Source: Nemertoderma westbladi (Eukaryota > Xenacoelomorpha > Nemertodermatida > Nemertodermatidae). From it: DNA of 64,000 nucleotides. The stretch is taken from positions 1 through 64,000 of the forward strand of contig JAUCBJ010007369.1 of assembly GCA_032718475.1 (NCBI GenBank). The letters run 5' to 3'. Made by a program: the position numbers and the translations under genes. The notes below the pieces were generated by a model that saw only the letters and a program-made list of their open reading frames with translations, was not told the origin of the DNA and made no database searches. Positions 10,124 to 20,993 of this stretch are shown here, in pieces. Numbering within the stretch: position 1 is the first letter of the stretch; every line of letters begins with the position of its first letter.

Positions 10124-12054
10124 ATATGAATAGAACAAAACACAACAAACGAAGTACAGCGAATTTTAGGAGCCTGATAGATTTGATAACATCAAAACCA
10201 TTTTTTTAGGACCAACATTGTCCTTGCTAGGAGATTATGACATTTATAGAATTAAGGTTACGTTACAGTTATTATAGTTTTTATGGTTACTCTACAGTTA
10301 TAGTTTGTACCCATTACATTTGAAATCGATTGGTGTTCTTATCTTGTTGGTGTGTCATCCTTCGCAAAAATAAATTTATCCAGAAAAACACTTTAATTTC
10401 TACCAACATGAGATTTATGTTAGATATTAACATGAATTAAGGATTCTATACTCATAGATGATTCCAGTATTTTTTTGCATTAATTACCTAAAAACATATA
10501 TCATAACATTAATTCTCAAAGTTTGTAAATTAATCTCAAGTTTTCATTCTTTTCAGTTTAATTTCCGCTTCGTTTTTGTTTTAATCCAAAAAGGCATCCG
10601 ATATCTTCTAATTATTGCATAACTGATTAGTATCACTGTATGGCACACTTTGATAAATCATGTTTTTTAATATCCTTTATCTGGTTCCTGATTAGGTTCA
10701 GTACGTATCTAAATCAGCCTATGCCATGAGGATTAGTTAGTCAAAGTTTTGAGTAGTTTTAATCTATTAATCTGCAATCTTAAATATAGATTAGCATGAG
10801 AATTAATACTGCAAGTAACAATAACATTACAATCTTAATTATTATACAGATAATACACAGTATTTACACTCGATATCAATACAAATATCTGAACACAAGG
10901 AAAGTAGGACTATCCGAGGAAAATTGTTCTGGTTTCAACTTATAAATTAGCTTAGATATGTGTATGAAGAGTTTAACTTTATGATTTTTACCTGCAAAGT
11001 TTAGTACAAATTTGTTGATTGTTTCTGTAAGATGTCTTATTATCTACAGTCAAAGTGAGGATTGGGAGTTAACTGAGAGTTGAAAACTTTAGTTCAAGAT
11101 CGATTGCATGTATAGTATGTCTTATATCTTCTATGTATTGCCATTATCGCTGTCTATTGTACAAAGAGGAAGAACAATTCTCTCACACAATTTGCTTTAA
11201 TGAAGCAAGGTGACATCTTAAGCGGAAGTAAATCTTTGTTACATTGCAATGAAATTAATTTATCAATAGCGCCATTTAATGAAGTAAACGTGGACCTGGG
11301 TTGCATCATCTAAATAATATGTATAAAATAATATGTCATGATTGTGTGTACACCACACAGTGAGGATACTTCTTGTCTTATACTCATTATAGAAAAAAGA
11401 TCAGGATGCTGACATGTGGAAAATTGAAGTTTAAGATGGGAAACGAATTCGAAAACTTGAAAGATAGATTAAATGGCGGGTCCTATTTCATTATTGAGTA
11501 TCAAAAGAACTAAGTGACGACTATTTGCCTGACAGGATGACGGAACTGGGAAGAGGCAACTTCTAAACTAATCGATTTCAATTAGTGATTACGGTATTAC
11601 TAGCTCGTACCATCCTCAAATATATGGCAAGTGAACAACCGGAGCAACCAACATTCATTCTTAGAAATTATAACCTTGGTAAATAAATCCGATAAAATTG
11701 AGACCCCTCACATAGAATAGATGGTATGGTATAGAGCAAACTAAGATACTTAATGGATACCGTTCACCACTGGAGCACAGTTAAGGGTGATATGTGAGAT
11801 CGAAGATACAGAAAGTAAATTATTATATCAATAAATTATCAAGTGACAGATTGGAATTCTTCATTTCGTCGGCTTATTTGGAAGTGGTGAGATGGAGAGA
11901 TAATCCGATAGAATTAAATAAAATATGTAACATTTAAATACGATATATAATAATGTAATCTAAATAATAATAATGTAATAACAAATAAATGTAAAGTTGT
12001 TTAAAATGACGTATTAGTTGTTTACATATAATATTTAATTATTTCAATATTGTT
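10124..12054. other. No recognised gene
   Basis: Nearly 2 kb of AT-rich sequence with no ORF or repeat that I can tie to a family. Confidence 0.45.
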
Positions 12055-12260
12055 TGAAGCGCGAAAAAATTGTTGGGCTAGAAAGGATTTTGGGAAATGA
12101 ATTGAAGGGGTAACAAGGTGTCCTGAATCGAATGGCGGGGGTGTGTTTTTAGTAAAAACACGAGGAAACGGTCGAAATGGCGGGTTTGTAAGCGCGGGAA
12201 GCCAGTTTTGAAAATCGGCTGTGATTGGCTGTTACAGATTTTACGTCACTACAAAGTTAT
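12055..12260 (+). promoter_or_regulatory. Cluster of promoter-type motifs (E2F-, CCAAT-, CRE-like)
   Basis: Within about 200 bp and in a locally GC-richer patch lie GCGCGAAAAAA (about 12060; E2F-like on the reverse strand), AGCGCGGGAAG (about 12191; E2F-like), GATTGGCT (12223-12230; inverted CCAAT box) and TTACGTCA (12241-12248; ATF/CREB-like). Such clusters are typical of vertebrate and invertebrate TATA-less promoters. No first exon was recognised downstream, so this is a candidate only. Confidence 0.25.
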
Positions 12261-12723
12261 CTGATAGTTTCTTATCTTGGTTTCTTTGGATAGAGATTTT
12301 CATTCGATGCTAATACATAATTAAATTTCAATCATTTCAATTTCACACGTGGCTTATATCAATTGAAAGAGGAGAGACTTGCGCGTCTTTTGACACTAAA
12401 ATTAATTAAATTCATGGTGACGAACATTGATAAAATGCTGTTTCCAGCACCAATACTGCATTCCAAGTTGCATTGATTACGGTAAGGCATACAGATTAGA
12501 TTTAAATAACATTAAACTTGTAATACTTGTCAGCCAGTACTATAATAATTGGTAAGAATACTTTAATATTAAAAATGTGTACCGGTTACCGGTAAACCCA
12601 AATTAATGAAGTAAGCTGCAATACTCAGATACTGCAATAGGCTGACAGGGCTGAGTTAAGGAAATTCCAGTGATCTTATGGACGATATAATTAATTGCAA
12701 CATATATCATTAATGCTGTTGGT

Positions 12724-13802
12724 AATGGTGAAAAATATCGAGACTTGAAAAATATCGAGAGTAAAAATAACGAGTGTTGTAAATTAACGTGATTAAAAAA
12801 CATCGAGAGTAAAAATAACGTGAGATGAAAAATATTGAAAATAACGACTGTTGAAAAATATCGAGAGTAAAAATATCGAGTGTTGAAAAATACCGAATGT
12901 TGAAAAAGATCGAATGTTGAAAAATATCGAGAGTAAAAATATCGAGTGTTGAAAAATATCGAGAGTAAAAATATAGAGTGTTGAAAAATATCGAGAGTAA
13001 AAATAACGAGTGTTGAAAAATAGCGAGTGTTGAAAAACATCGAGAGTAAAAACATCAAGTGTTGAAAAATATCGAGAGTAAAAATATTGCATTTTGCGTG
13101 AGCATTTTATTTAGAATTATGGGACAATATTGCAGTGCATGGGTTACAACAATGAAAGTGCAAATAAATGGCATTAATACACCTTGGCTACCCATTTACC
13201 AGATTTATGATACACTAGCTAGTTTACTAGCTAGTTTATGCTATTTTTTTAATAAATATTATAGAAGAAGTGCTAGCTATCAATGTTGATGAAGATTTTT
13301 GTTCTAGAACACATTTTTTTGTACTAGAACATTTTTAGGAAAAAAATTATCATACAACCCTTATTAAAAAAATTGTTACTATCGATATTTTTACTCTCGA
13401 TATTTTTCAACACTTGATATTTTTCAAACACTCGATATTTTTACTTTCGATATTTTTCAACACTCGATATTTTTACTCTCGATATTTTTCAACACTCGAT
13501 ATTTTTACTCACGATATTTTTCAACACTCGATATTTTTACTCTCGATATTTTTCAACACTCGATATTTTCAACACTGGATATTTTTACTCTCGATATTTT
13601 TCAACACTCGATATTTTTACTCTCGATATTTTTCAACACTCGATATTTTTACTCTCGATATTTTTCAACAATCTATATTTTTACTCTCGATATTTTTACT
13701 CTCGATATTTTTACTCTCGATATTTTTACTCTCGATATTTTTACTCTCGATATTTTTACTCTCGATATTTTTACTCTCGATATTTTTACTCTCGATATTT
13801 TT
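12724..13802. mobile_element. Foldback-like element with tandem-repeat inverted arms
   Basis: The left arm (about 12724-13090) is a tandem array of two alternating units, ATATCGAGAGTAAAA and ATATCGAGTGTTGAAAA. The right arm (about 13381-13802) is the same array in inverse orientation (CGATATTTTTACTCT / CGATATTTTTCAACACT). A 290-bp unrelated spacer lies between them. Long inverted ends made of short tandem repeats are the hallmark of Foldback (FB) transposons. The last eight units of the right arm have collapsed to a pure TTTTTACTCTCGATA array. A short isolated copy of the same repeat lies at about 24925-24988. ORFs through the arms are repeat artefacts. No TSD was identified. Confidence 0.7.
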
Positions 13803-14020
13803 TGAACTCTTTTGACTCAAAATATTTTCAGAAAATTCTGTGCAAATTAATTGACAAACTTAATGTTTGGGTATTTTTCCTAATTGCAATTTGTATTATT
13901 TTAATTAAAGATAGAAGGATATCAAGAGTATTATTACATACAATTTTAATTCTTGGCATAATCTGTTGCACTACCGGTACAATGCGGGTGGGTGCACCCT
14001 GGAAACAAATGTGTTCCAAA
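13803..14020. other. Flank of foldback array, no recognised gene
   Basis: A 95-codon plus-strand ORF (13802-14089) runs out of the array into hydrophobic sequence, but I recognise no domain in it and its 3' part overlaps an antisense RT relic. Confidence 0.4.
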
Positions 14021-14064
14021 TCACTCGGTCCGACATTGTTCTCTTACATGTTTAAAGTTCGACG

Positions 14065-14195
14065 ATGTTTTCAAGTCCAGGTTCCTTGAGCCGCAGGCCG
14101 TATAAAGGTATTGACTGACCCACCATGTCTGATCAAGTCAGGAGGTTGCCATAGTACAAAGTCATGAATAAGTTTTGGAAACAATAAGGAAGGCT
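14065..14195 (-). pseudogene. RT C-terminal remnant (FVLWQP)
   Basis: The minus strand reads LIHDFVLWQPPDLIRHGGSV, then NTFIRPAAQ. This parallels HNLVLWQPHGVNKHGGQPMTFLRR of the (TAG)n-tail LINE, with the L-WQP-----GG---TF-R spacing kept. It is a diverged relic of about 40 codons. Confidence 0.55.
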
Positions 14196-14199
14196 CGTT

Positions 14200-14954
14200 A
14201 ATTCGCAATGAAGGATAAAGAAATAAATGTTCTAGAATCTTTCGTGATTAATTTACCCTTAGAGTTCAGGACATATCAGGTAAATTAAATGATAGTCCCA
14301 TATTTTAGCTATTTTACTATGCAGTGCGGATAAAATTCCGTATCCTTTATATGTTCCCTTTTCTTATAGTAAGAAATGCATTTCCTGTGGAAATAAGGAA
14401 AATTACATCCTTTCCAAATTACGAGCACTTATTGTATTCAATGTATTGTTTGTCCTGGTAAAAGATTAATTGAATGTCTTGTATGCCAAAAATGGTTCCA
14501 ATCCTCCTACCACTAGATAACTAACAGGATAACTTTGACATTTGACTGTCAACTATAGATCGACTGCTGATGCAACAATTACTTGATGCCTGCCTAGCAT
14601 AATTAACCTACTGATCCTGTTGGAACAGGATTAACATTAAATTTCCGCTGCCGTCGAAAGTAATAGGATAAACTAATGAACTGTAAATAATCAATGTATT
14701 GGGAAAGTCATTGATTGCATCGCAATTCAGTAAATTAATAGACTGACTTAGATGCGAATGGATTATTGATATCATCATTAGGTTCTATAACAATATGATT
14801 AATTTTTATGTTAACAAAACATATTGTAGATCTAATTTATTACTTTAGTGCTTGACTATGATGACTTGACTATGACTGCTTGACTATGACTGTAGTACTT
14901 GTTTATTAATTACTATACATTTTAAGTTGATTTTCTTTATCTTACTATATTACT
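14200..14954. other. No recognised gene
   Basis: AT-rich sequence with short ORFs only; near 14870-14892 there is a small tandem repeat of CTTGACTATGACTG. Confidence 0.4.
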
Positions 14955-15186
14955 ATGGATATGGTACGCGATGAAGATCTCATTGATTCAATTGAAAAAC
15001 AGGAAGTTCACTGCAGCAAGTCGGAAATATAAAGATCAACAGAACGCTGTAGCATCAGCTATTTGTCAGCCAATGGCTTGGTGCCAGAATCAGTTTAATG
15101 GCTTGAAAAGGGACTATAAAGCCTGGAAAGATGGTAGGAAAAACCCAAGCGGCTCACAACGGCAGCCTAGTGAAGCTACGAGCTGT
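14955..15186 (+). pseudogene. MADF/SANT-like DNA-binding domain remnant
   Basis: An ATG at 14955 opens MDMVRDEDLIDSIEKQEVHC. After a shift into the +1 frame the sequence continues as SRKYKDQQNA, then NQFNGLKRDYKAWKDGRKNP. This follows the MADF layout: an acidic start with LI--IE, a (W)-----YKD block and a final K---LR-DY helix. MADF or Myb/SANT proteins of this form accompany PIF/Harbinger transposases and host regulators. The middle conserved tryptophans are lost and two frames are needed, so this is a pseudogene or a misread exon set. No Harbinger nuclease was recognised nearby. Confidence 0.45.
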
Positions 15187-15716
15187 GGCCAACAGCTAGT
15201 AGCCTGTCGATACTAGCTATTTTCAGTGACCACAAGCCACATTGTGGCATGTAGCCAGTAGCTATGTGACATCATGGAAACCATTTTTAATTGAAAGGTA
15301 CTTAAAGAGCAACATGACTGAACACAGTCGAACACACATGAACACACCCCAAAAACTGCCGAACACAATCGAAAACAGTCGAAAATAGAAAGAGCACAAA
15401 AAAATAACACCAGGTACCAACTTTTAGATAAAATTAGCCACGCATTACTTTTCTATAAGCAAATCACCAAAATTATTGAATAAAATTGGCGCGAAATTAA
15501 ATATTAATTTCTTATCAGGCAGTCATGTTATCAGGTAGCATGTTGCCTACTGGCAGACCGGTAGGTTGGTAACTGGTAACAAGCTCAATTCTTAATTTGT
15601 TGTGTACGACTGTAGTGTACAACAAACTACAGAACTATGTAGTAGGGAAGCCTACCAAGTACCTGTCACATAATATATAGCAATTAGTGGGTTAGCAAAG
15701 GCTATATAAGGCCTGT

Positions 15717-17203
15717 TTGCCTGAGTACTGGCTGATGACTGATGGGAGTAATACCAACTTATATTTGGTTTTAATGGATCCAGCTAACGACAGTACAATA
15801 ATTGATGTAGTAATCCTTCGCCGAGATGATTCTGGCAAATTGATCTACAATAAAAAAGTTGGGAATAAATGGAACCTAAATAACGTCGATTCTTCTGGGA
15901 TGACGAGTTCCAGTAGTCATAGTGTTGTTGTTTCTGTTTACAGAGTATTTTGGAAACATTCAACCAATGAAATGTATTCCAAAACAACTGCCAAGCTAGT
16001 GAAAGTAGAAAATCCGAATAGTGTGAACATCAAGTGGGACCCTACACGCGTCTCTGTCTCTTATAACTGGTCAAATAATTTACCTGATCCAGAGAGTCTC
16101 AGAACAAGTATATCTGTTTCAAATTCGAGGTTGATATCATCAAATATTGCGTGGCCAAGTGCTGCTGTAATCCGAGAAAGGGGAGCATATCAGCTTAAAC
16201 GGACTAAACCCCAACATGTATACCAAGACATATGCAAGACTTGGTTCCGAATCGCCGATTTTTGTATAACCTAAAATATAATACGAAGAAGTCTGAAGAT
16301 AGAATACAAAATACACTCATGGAGAACGATGATGAAGACGGTCTTGATTTGGTTATGAATATTGTTAGTGAAAAGTGGATTTCTATTGGATGTAAAGAGT
16401 TCAATGACTGGTTTCTTAGCAAAAAGTTGGAAAAAGTTCAGGCTTCGTGTATACGGTCTGTTCTTATTAAGTGTGGTATAACTGATAAATCATTATTTCG
16501 GTCCAATTTAAGTGAGGCCACCAATAAAAGGTTAAAAGAGCGGTGTTGTACGCAAACCAATGGTGGAAAAACACTATGTGAATAAAAATTTATGATGAAC
16601 AAGTGATTGAAAGTTTTAAAGCCATATCAGGAATTTGAATTTGGTCACACCTCCAGCTATTTAAATCTTTTTAAACCTATGGAGCTGTGGTCAATATATA
16701 ACAGACAGGAAAAGGAAGACTGCGCTTATCAAAATTGGCGCCATTGCAGGATGTCTCAGTTTGTCCACTACCTCTTCCACAATCAACCGGTATTAGTCAA
16801 TATATTATAGCGGGTATTTTTATGAAAGGTTGGAAGCTTAGAAATCTTGTTATAACTACCCCGTCTAGTGGTTTTATTTTACCAAAATCACCGAAGAAGT
16901 CATTGCCGTTAGTTAGTCTAAAACATGCAAGGTTAGTATCAATTGTGTGGCATATGGCTTTTGCGAGCATATAGGCCTGCACAGTCGTTGCAGAGAATAT
17001 CTATGAGCTGAGTTCTGAGATCGCTAGACGTAACACTGAACCTCGATTGGTAAAGGACTCCGCCGCTGGAAAGAAAAAACGTGTCAAAAAATATAATAGA
17101 ACAAAGGTCAAGCAAGGTGAGGTTCTTCAGTCAGTTGAAAATGTTGTGGTTGATCGTAGCTCTGGATGCAGGAAGAGGAAAGCGCCTGATTACTTTTATT
17201 GAA
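15717..17203 (+). pseudogene. Degraded transposase-like gene (C-terminal SWIM-like region)
   Basis: A chain of plus-strand frames covers 1.5 kb. The first (15717-16274, 185 codons) starts with MPEYWLMTDGSNTNL. The second (16232-16585) has NTLMENDDEDGLDLVMNI, CKEFNDWFLSKKLEKV and SNLSEATNKRLKERC. The third (about 16735-17203) has NLVITTPSSGFILPKSPKK and a broken segment ACTVVAENIYELSSEIARRN, and ends with CRKRKAPDYFY. The order 'F--WF', then '(T)N-SE--N--(L)K', then a Cys/His segment resembling CAHTVAVAE of SWIM zinc fingers, recalls MULE-like transposon proteins that are abundant in marine invertebrates. Stops and shifts separate the parts. The family assignment is from memory and tentative. 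Confidence 0.4.
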
Positions 17204-17702
17204 TTTCAAATACATGATTTAAATTATTGATTCCCCCAAAAAACTAAACTCACAATGGTACTTATGAAGCTTGTGGCCAACATTTTGAAAATTCACCAAC
17301 TTTTTTTATGCTACCCGTAGCTAGTTTTTTAGTTTTTTTTGAAAATGTTCTATAACATATTTTATATTTATTTTTTAAAACAAATTATGTTCTAGACTAA
17401 ATATTTTTTGTTCTAGAACATTTTTATGTAATTTTTTTAAAGGATTTCATTTAAATCGCATGTGAGCGTTATGAAATGTATTTTAAATAAAAAAATTTTG
17501 TTTTCAAATTTAAAAAAAAAATTCGAAAAAAATTCATTTAAATATAATCCGTTAACGCTAACGCTTTAGTAGCGAATGCAGCGAGACAAGGATGGGAGGA
17601 TCACACCTTGGTAATTCACACGTCAACAATACAACAAGAAACTATTAAAGGAATTCGGGTTGAATCCATTGGGTATATGAGCAGTGAATACATTCACTTC
17701 AC
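17204..17702. other. AT-rich flank, no recognised gene
   Basis: Poly-T/A-rich sequence with TGTTCTAGAACA-type motifs near 17421. Immediately before the hAT-like element lies a short tandem repeat, ATGAGCAGTGAATACATTCA, which continues on the other side of the insertion. Confidence 0.5.
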
Positions 17703-17710
17703 ATGAGTAG

Positions 17711-20455
17711 TAGGGCGGTGCGTTTTTTACTTTTTTTCGATTTCGTTGTTCTACCAGTGCAGAAAAGTTGCCAAATGGTAAAAAATTACGGCAATAAATA
17801 TTTCTCTAAATTTCATCGATATCTTGACGGATCCCAAGGCGGTTGAAATTTTGAGCCTTCGCGATGCACCACAATTAAATTTATAACAATATAACACATT
17901 AATGAAAGATCAATGATCCAAGAAAGAACTTCATGCATGCATCAAATGTCATCAAATGGGTCCAAACTTAGTTTGATACCAAAATTTTAATTTTTGGATC
18001 AAGGGAACTAGTGCCACAGGCATATGGACAGAACCTACCATGATATTTCTAAATTTTCGCGATGGCCAACTTTGAATTATCATACTCATACTCCATTAAT
18101 ATTATGCTCGTTAGAACCGCAATGTCCGATTTAGTGGGGGTAGACAACTTCAAAACAAACGTAGAGCGAATAGTTCTTGAGATATCGCAGAAAATGTGAA
18201 GTCCGGCACAAGTCTTCATTACCGCCTTGATGCGATATGGTCAAATCCTCAAAAAATTTTATTTTGAATTATCTCAAGGAACCAAGAATAGACACATCAC
18301 AGAAATGATCGATGTAGTGGGTGTAGACACCTTCAAAATAAGAGTAGAGTCATTAGTTCTTGAGTTATTTTACAAAATGTCAAGACTATATCCACCAATT
18401 AATACTTGATATTCAGTTGACCCATTCCACACAATTTGTGCAAAAACTAAGTCAACTAATCACTACGTCTTTAATTTTGAAGGTGTCTGCATGCACTAAA
18501 TCAATTTTGTTGCAGTGATGTGTATATTCTTAATTCCTTCAGATAATTCAAAATAAAATTTTTTGAGGATTTTTCCATATCGCATCAAGGCGGTAGTGTA
18601 GACTTGTGCCGGACTTCACATTTTCTGCGATATCTCAAGAACTATTCGCTCTACGTTTGTTTTGAAGGTGTCTACCCCCACTAAATCGGACTTTGCGGTT
18701 CTAATGAGCTTAATATTAATGCAGTAGGAGAACTCAAAAGTTGGCCATCGCGAAAATTTAGAAATATCATCACTTTGTGCCAAATGGTAGGTTCTGTCCA
18801 TGTGCCTGTGGCACTAGTTACCTTGATCCAAAAATTAAAATTTTGGTTTCTAACTAAGTTTGGACCCATTTGATGACATTTGATGCATGCATGAAGTTCT
18901 TTATTGAGTCATTGATATTTCATCAATGTGTTATATTGTTATAAATTTCATTATGGAGCATCGCGATGGCTCAAAATTTCAATCCTCTTGGGATCCGTGA
19001 AGATATAGACGAAATTTAATGAATTTTTTTTGCCTTATAGTCAGGTAGACAGAGGGGTCCACCCTGACTTTGGGTCATCACGCATTTTTATTTGCTTAAA
19101 CTTTAGTCGGACCTTAGAGTAATCAAAATCCGTCGGGTGCCACTTCGGCACCTTTGGGGAACTTTTTATGAAGCACTTAACCTAAGTTTCCATAGCAACC
19201 GGCATACAAGGTTTTATTTTGAGATATATGCGACCTTGCACCTATTGCCACAGCTCTTGTTAATTATTCTGAATAAGATTTCTAGAAGATTAGTTCCCAT
19301 AGCAACATTATTAATCATAAATTTTGGCCTTTGGGATGTTTATTAAGATATGTGAACTATTAAACTTTAGATTATTTATATAACTATTTATAGAAGCAAA
19401 CAATTAACATCACTGGGGGGTTATTAATCACATTTAGTTTTCATTTAATTAGATGAGTTAGTTTTCTCCTTTCAACGATCCAACGATTGCAGAAAATAGG
19501 TACAGTAGATTCAATGTGCCATCATTCTTTACTGCGTACCTATCTGGGTATCTATCCCAAATATTCTCCATTACTGGTATTACGAAAGTTAATCAATCAG
19601 CTAGAAGAGTTGTATGTTTATTAAAATAATTATTTAAACGGAACATTGCTTTAAACATTGTATTTATATTTACACTTTGACGTGGTGCAGGTGCATATTG
19701 TAGTACATGGTAGAGCGGCTATAGAGCAGCCGCATCGATTGGAAGAACTTGCTACCAACCATAAAAACACTAGCTATGTAAAATACAAAACAAGTTACGT
19801 AATATTATTTTTTGATATTATGAATAAATGTGCCGCTGTGTGCTGCCATAAAAAATACCAGCTATATCAATTTCAATAAATAAGACTAATCACCAATAAA
19901 GTGTGTGTGTAAACCAGTTAAATTACGAGGCAGTAGGCAATATATAAACGAAGCGTTTAACGAAACAGCGGTTAACAATAAATATAACAAAAGAGCATAG
20001 GCGTAGGCCTACATACCGTTAAAAGATTTGCAAAATATGGGTAATCAAAGCTTTCATATCATAGCTAATTATACTGCAATTACAGTAAATTCAGATCTAA
20101 ACATATACAGATATACGTAGTTGTTTATCTCTGTTCTAGAACACTTAATTTAATTACTCCAGTAACAAACGTTTATAATTTAATGTAATTTTTGGAATAG
20201 GTTGACTAATCTGTAGTTGTATTTTATGCTGTAAAAAAAATTCCCCAAGGTATCCCAGCTGGCACCCGGTGAATATTTACATTATTATTATCAGGGAAGA
20301 CATTGAGAAAATAAAATTGCGTGATGACCCAAGTTCACCGTCCTCCCTTGAGCTCTATTGAGCGTCTACTGGACTATTATTTTTTTACCATTTGGCAACT
20401 TTTGTGTACCGGTAGAACAATGAAATCGAAAAAAAGTAAAAAACGCACCACCCTA
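17711..20455. mobile_element. hAT-like non-autonomous element, 2.75 kb
   Basis: Inverted ends begin TAGGGYGGTGCGTTTTTTAC and match for about 70 bp, through CGATTTCRTTGTTCTACC to AAAGTTGCCAAATGGTAAAA. The 8-bp sequence ATGAGTAG is directly repeated at 17703-17710 and 20456-20463. A (C/T)AGGG start and an 8-bp TSD are diagnostic of the hAT superfamily. No transposase ORF is present, so any movement would depend on a partner. A further inner pair, GGGTCATCACGCA near 19072 and its complement near 20318, lies between the ends. A palindromic element (17789-19035) is nested in the left part. Confidence 0.85.
17789..19035. mobile_element. 1.25-kb palindromic (foldback/MITE) insertion inside the hAT-like element
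   Basis: The two halves are near reverse complements over about 570 bp each: CGGATCCCA near 17829 pairs with TGGGATCCG near 18990, and CTTGATGCGATATGG near 18227 with CCATATCGCATCAAG near 18575. The centre is at about 18360-18450. Each arm also repeats an internal motif, AGTGGG(G/T)GTAGACA--TTCAAAA, spaced by about 190 bp. The outer ends read CGGCAA/AGGCAA and are flanked by TA (17787-17788 and 19036-19037). Removing it restores continuity between the hAT-like inverted ends, so it is the younger insertion. TA flanks would suit a Tc1/mariner-type MITE, but two bases are weak evidence. Confidence 0.7.
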
Positions 20456-20463
20456 ATGAGTAG

Positions 20464-20946
20464 TGAACACATTCACTTTATATGAATAGCGTATATAATA
20501 TACTTAATTATCCTTTAATATTTTAATACATTAATAAAATTAATACTTTTATCAGCCGACTATATTCTAGAATAATACAATCGTAAAAAGTGCAAGACAC
20601 TATAAAAACCACTATAAAAATCTTCAAAATGTTGACCACGAGCTTCATAAGAACCGCTCACAACAAGAGCTGATTGTCACCAGTTTTATCTATTTACCAG
20701 TTTGTTGTTTATTTCGGACTTATTAAAAGCCTTGAATGTGATTTGTCATGTGATGTGATTTGGTTATTAGAGGGGAATAGAAAAGGGGCTAATAAGGCTG
20801 ACGCACATTTTTTCAACTTTGTTAATAAAATTTAATTTAGGGTATTCGTAATGCCAGAAATAGCATTTAGGTTTGAATTTTTGGCTTCGGGCAGATGATT
20901 GGTGGAAGCCTAAAGTGACGTCAGACGTGTGTTCCAAGTCTATATG
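20464..20946. other. No recognised gene
   Basis: Host sequence between two insertions. It starts with the continuation of the short ATGAGTAGTGAACACATTCA tandem repeat. I see no coding feature. Confidence 0.5.
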
Positions 20947-20993
20947 TATACCAGTGTACTACTATGATCGGCATGCTGCATTGCAGCTGCATT

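Noticed and set aside
12734-13802. A CRISPR-like array of short repeats
   Set aside because: There are no unique spacers of constant length; units are contiguous and the genome is eukaryotic.
12603-13815. Long ORFs on both strands through the CGATATTTTT arrays (repeated FQHSIFLLSIF peptides)
   Set aside because: They are translations of short tandem repeats in the foldback arms. Overlapping frames are open on the same DNA and no domain appears.
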